A DNA stretch of 64,000 nt from Streptosporangium sp. NBC_01755 (GTDB taxonomy: Bacteria > Actinomycetota > Actinomycetes > Streptosporangiales > Streptosporangiaceae), in contig NZ_CP109131.1 of the NCBI RefSeq assembly GCF_035917995.1, forward strand, positions 2,294,001-2,358,000, written 5' to 3'. The position numbers and the translations under genes were made by a program. Shown here one piece after another: positions 61,771 through 64,000 of the stretch. The notes beneath the pieces were generated by a model. That model did not search any database. It was not told where the DNA came from and saw only the letters and a program-made list of their open reading frames with translations. Each line of letters begins with the position of its first letter. The first letter of the stretch is position 1.

Positions 61771-62286
61771 TCAGGCGGGCCGGTAGTCCGCGTGGTCGAT
61801 CGCTCGTTCCCAGACGGCATCGAACGCCGACAAGCACAGCTTGATCACGGCGGGGGCGTCGGCCAGTTCCTCGCCCAGGTAATCCCCGATGCCTGAGAAG
61901 AAGCCGAATCGGACGAGGTGATCATCGAACACCCAGAAGTCGTTGCCAGGCAAAGCCAGATCGGATGCTTGCCGACGGGGCAGCCACCGCACCGACTCAC
62001 CGGCCGCGAGGTTCAGCGGGCCGGTGAGGTCATACTCATGCCGAACGAAGTCGGTCACGGGTTCCGAGATGATGCGTGCCCGCCGGATACTCACCCCTCG
62101 GGCGATTGTCGCGCCTGCGAGGTCAAGCCACTCCCGCCAGTAGGCGTCCACGTCGATCGTTCCGTCTGCTTTCCAGCGGAGGTAAGCGGGGTCATCGGGA
62201 GTGTACTCGTCGCGCATCTCCAGATGTACGGCGGAGTGTTGCGCGGTGGCGAGCATGTCAGCGAACGTCATGTGGGGCTTCGGCAT
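61771..62286 (-). CDS. DUF6879 family protein
   Basis: A 171-residue protein with the DUF6879 marks: EMRDEYTPDDPAYLRWKADG, WREWLDLAGATIARGVSIRR and RWLPRRQASDLALPGNDFWV. Typical partner of XRE/DUF5753 regulators. ATG at 62286 overlaps the upstream 81-residue gene by 29 bp, showing tight coupling. Cytoplasmic, mechanism unknown; roles in sporulation or secondary-metabolite regulation and toxin-antitoxin-like action have been suggested for related pairs. Confidence 0.82.
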   Translation of the reverse strand: MPKPHMTFADMLATAQHSAVHLEMRDEYTPDDPAYLRWKADGTIDVDAYWREWLDLAGATIARGVSIRRARIISEPVTDFVRHEYDLTGPLNLAAGESVRWLPRRQASDLALPGNDFWVFDDHLVRFGFFSGIGDYLGEELADAPAVIKLCLSAFDAVWERAIDHADYRPA

Positions 62287-62503
62287 TACACGCCTCCATG
62301 AGCATCGACGCCATGCGCCGGGGAATCCGAACGACCTTTTCGTGATCCGGGATCGGGCTACGTGCCGCGACTTGCGCCAGCTCGGCGGAGTCGGTCACTT
62401 CCCATCCTTGGATTACTATGCTGCCGTCTTTGTCGTCCACCCAGACTGAAGGGCAGTTGTTGCCGCCAGTGTTGGGGTCGATCCCAACGAACCGTAGCGC
62501 CAT
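62258..62503 (-). CDS. Small conserved protein upstream of DUF6879
   Basis: An 81-residue protein starting MALRFVGIDPNTGGNNCPSV then WVDDKDGSIVIQGWEVTD and a helical C-terminus. It has the layout of small actinobacterial proteins that accompany XRE/DUF6879 genes. The ATG at 62503 follows GGAGA. It overlaps the DUF6879 gene by 29 bp. Not recognised further. Confidence 0.65.
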   Translation of the reverse strand: MALRFVGIDPNTGGNNCPSVWVDDKDGSIVIQGWEVTDSAELAQVAARSPIPDHEKVVRIPRRMASMLMEACNAEAPHDVR

Positions 62504-62603
62504 GACGGTCTCCCGTGCTCGGAGTATGCGCGGACTTGCGCACTCGTGAGCCTGACCCGAGTGCGCAGGGTCGTCAAGCGGTTCGGGAAGATGCCAGCGG
62601 TAG

Positions 62604-62876
62604 GTCTTCCTCGATGAGTCGGACCCACATCGGGTTCGCGACGATCCGCATCAGTTCGACCAGGCGGCCCCGCTCATCGCAGAAGAGAAGACCGGCGTCC
62701 ACGTCAAGCCCGAGACATTGACCGGCGCGTACAAGAACATGCTCCTTGGCGTCGTCTCGCTGACCTTCCGCTGTCACGCGATCAGCGGTGACCCCAAGCC
62801 CCCTTGGCGTCGGGAGGTCAACGAGGGCCAGGACGCCGAGGTGTTCAGCCTGGACGAGTGGTGCCGTAGGCGCTGA
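62604..62876 (+). pseudogene. Truncated NUDIX hydrolase remnant
   Basis: A frame without start runs from a TAG at 62601-62603 to TGA at 62874-62876. Its second part reads LIAEEKTGVHVKPETLTGAY, KNMLLGVVSLTFRC, which is the part of NUDIX proteins just after the Nudix box (usually REVAEETGV, LTGVYKN, VALVFRC). The box is incomplete (IAEEKTGV) and the upstream half of the domain is missing. It is divergent from the 81-residue gene and probably decayed. Confidence 0.6.
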
Positions 62877-62886
62877 TCAACAATGT

Positions 62887-62919
62887 GATGCCCCGCCGGT
62901 CGGTGCCCGGCGGGGCATC
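62887..62919. terminator. Hairpin between NUDIX remnant and the TPR-type regulator
   Basis: An 11-bp perfect stem (62887-62897 with 62909-62919) and 11-nt loop, 10 bp after the remnant stop and 12 bp before the end of the convergent regulator gene. Probably a bidirectional terminator. Confidence 0.7.
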
Positions 62920-62931
62920 GTCGTGTCCGAC

Positions 62932-64000
62932 TCAGGCCGACCGGCTGGCGGTCAGCGCGCGCAGCTCACGAGCAGCAGGCAGAGCACGGGCCTGCTCAGG
63001 TAGAGCGCCGAGCACGAGATGTGCATCCATCACGTAGCGGGTCATCCAGCGCTCGATGGAAAGGTCATCGACAATCCGGAGAGCCTCTTGTACGGCGTTC
63101 CCCGGATCAGTGCGAGCGTGTAGCGCGGCACGGTGCAACCGAATCCGAGGCAGTGTTTGATCATTCACCGGGTACAGATCTTCGGCGGCATCCTGCGATT
63201 GGGTAGCGTTCTTCACATCACCCGCGAGAGTGTAAATCAGGCTCCGATCGAACCACAGTCCGCGTTCGCCGAGGCTACGGAATGCGCCGGTCATGGCCGA
63301 AAGCTGGTCGAACGTCTTCTCGGCTTCTCGCAGTGCACCGATCGCGTCCGTGTGGGAACCCATTGCCGCGAGCGTTTTCGCCTCTGCGGTCAAAGCGGCC
63401 ACAAGCGGAGCGTTCGGCCGCTGACCGGCCAGACGGCGAGCCTCCTGAGAGAGTTTGAGAACCTCGGTGAGATCCTCGGCCGGGTCGCTGCGCCTGTGGA
63501 TCGCCTCGCGGCTACGCAACCAGGAGGCAAGCAACCGATCTCCGGATTCGTCGATGAGCGCCCGGGTTGTTCCCCACCAACGGCGCGCCTGCCGGCGACT
63601 GCCCATGTCGGTCCACTTTCCAGCGATCAAAGCGGCATGCCGGGCGGCGGCATGGGTCAGATCTCGTCGTACGGCGTCGGGCTGCTTACGGGCAAGATGG
63701 GGCGCCATCTCAGCGAAGTCAGCGGCGAGCGCGGCGAGGACGACGGCGGGCGGTTCGGTGCGGGCGGTTTTCGCGTGCGCGGCGGCGGCGTCCTCCCAAT
63801 CGTCGATCATTACCCCCGACACGCTCGCACCGGAGATCCGAGGCTCAGACGCCTGCCAGGCATCCGTCAGGGCGGCCAGCACAGGCGCCACGGCACCGCC
63901 GACAGCAACGACAGCGGCATCCCGGATGAGCCGTCTGCGCTCCATATCTTCGCCCTCATCCCGGGTTGAGGCTTTTGCCTCGACGGTACTCTTCCGCGCC
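62932..64000 (-). CDS. C-terminal part of a TPR-type XRE regulator (partial)
   Basis: The frame on the minus strand is open from the window edge to the stop at 62932. A possible ATG at 63945 would give 337 residues, but the sequence before it continues in frame (STRDEGEDMERRRLIRDA) without a stop, and relatives have an HTH domain of about 80 residues before this point. The visible part starts with ERRRLIRDAAVVAVGGAVAP and contains helical TPR-like repeats (LVAALTAEAKTLAAMGSHTD, ALREAEKTFDQL). It is probably a cytoplasmic regulator whose N-terminus lies beyond the window. Target unknown. Confidence 0.72.
   Translation of the reverse strand, partial: ARKSTVEAKASTRDEGEDMERRRLIRDAAVVAVGGAVAPVLAALTDAWQASEPRISGASVSGVMIDDWEDAAAAHAKTARTEPPAVVLAALAADFAEMAPHLARKQPDAVRRDLTHAAARHAALIAGKWTDMGSRRQARRWWGTTRALIDESGDRLLASWLRSREAIHRRSDPAEDLTEVLKLSQEARRLAGQRPNAPLVAALTAEAKTLAAMGSHTDAIGALREAEKTFDQLSAMTGAFRSLGERGLWFDRSLIYTLAGDVKNATQSQDAAEDLYPVNDQTLPRIRLHRAALHARTDPGNAVQEALRIVDDLSIERWMTRYVMDAHLVLGALPEQARALPAARELRALTASRSA

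Noticed and set aside
62574-62777. Small minus-strand frame opposite the NUDIX remnant
   Set aside because: The plus strand shows NUDIX-like sequence; the minus frame has no recognised similarity.

Overview
The window is high-GC DNA with many GTG and TTG starts, a mycosin-type serine protease, a SigE-like stress operon and a TgmA-type RiPP precursor. Together these point to a filamentous actinobacterium, most likely Streptosporangiaceae-like. The family assignment is inference, because there is no 16S rRNA gene or other marker here. I saw no rRNA, tRNA, CRISPR array, transposase or integrase.

Layout. (1) 1-2731: end of a minus-strand type VII secretion-type locus, with a mycosin between two paralogous single-pass membrane proteins of unknown function. 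(2) 2849-17686: a block whose gene content resembles the Mycobacterium tuberculosis moeZ / hydrolase / TetR / DUF3107 / ferritin-like / RhlE neighbourhood. It carries MoeZ, alpha/beta hydrolases, TetR, DUF3107, a MiaE-like protein, a DEAD-box helicase, an MpaB-type oxygenase, a PD-(D/E)XK nuclease and a degenerate metallo-beta-lactamase-fold protein. An accessory array of three tandem small secreted proteins sits at about 5.25-8.14 kb. (3) 17761-24864: NUDIX hydrolase, large membrane-anchored beta-propeller protein, CitE-type lyase, BioY and a DMT exporter. (4) 25004-47123: a second block resembling the M. tuberculosis fdxC-dapC / dapD-dapE / LOG / tag / DUF3117 / sigE-rseA-htrA-tatB / mrp region. 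It covers diaminopimelate (lysine and peptidoglycan) synthesis, envelope stress signalling with an added RseB-like gene, Tat secretion, Fe-S cluster loading and a PaaX/PaaG pair. (5) 47236-49178: an orphan solute-binding lipoprotein and a methyltransferase. (6) 49289-55508: an operon-like module of a UvrD-family helicase between two homologous proteins, one with a sigma-70 region 4-type HTH and two winged helices, the other apparently without them. I regard this as the best candidate for an undescribed system. (7) 55574-64000: a CysRS, a pentapeptide-repeat protein and a RiPP island. The island has a TgmA-type precursor next to a chimeric maturase in which an ATP-grasp domain is joined in frame to the C-terminal half of its usual methyltransferase partner. 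Around it are XRE/DUF5753, DUF6879, small conserved proteins and gene remnants.

Functional links. SigE, its ZAS anti-sigma factor, an RseB-like sensor, HtrA and TatB form one envelope-stress unit, with Mrp facing them convergently. DapD, DapE and DapC supply the succinylase route to meso-diaminopimelate. At least four genes in different places (nuclease, pepA, paaG and a lysozyme-like gene) carry short downstream duplications that include their own stop codon, a recurrent pattern worth separate study.

Limits: everything here was read by eye. Family names rest on remembered motifs and synteny, not on searches. Start codons were chosen from ribosome-binding sites and family N-termini, and alternatives are noted.
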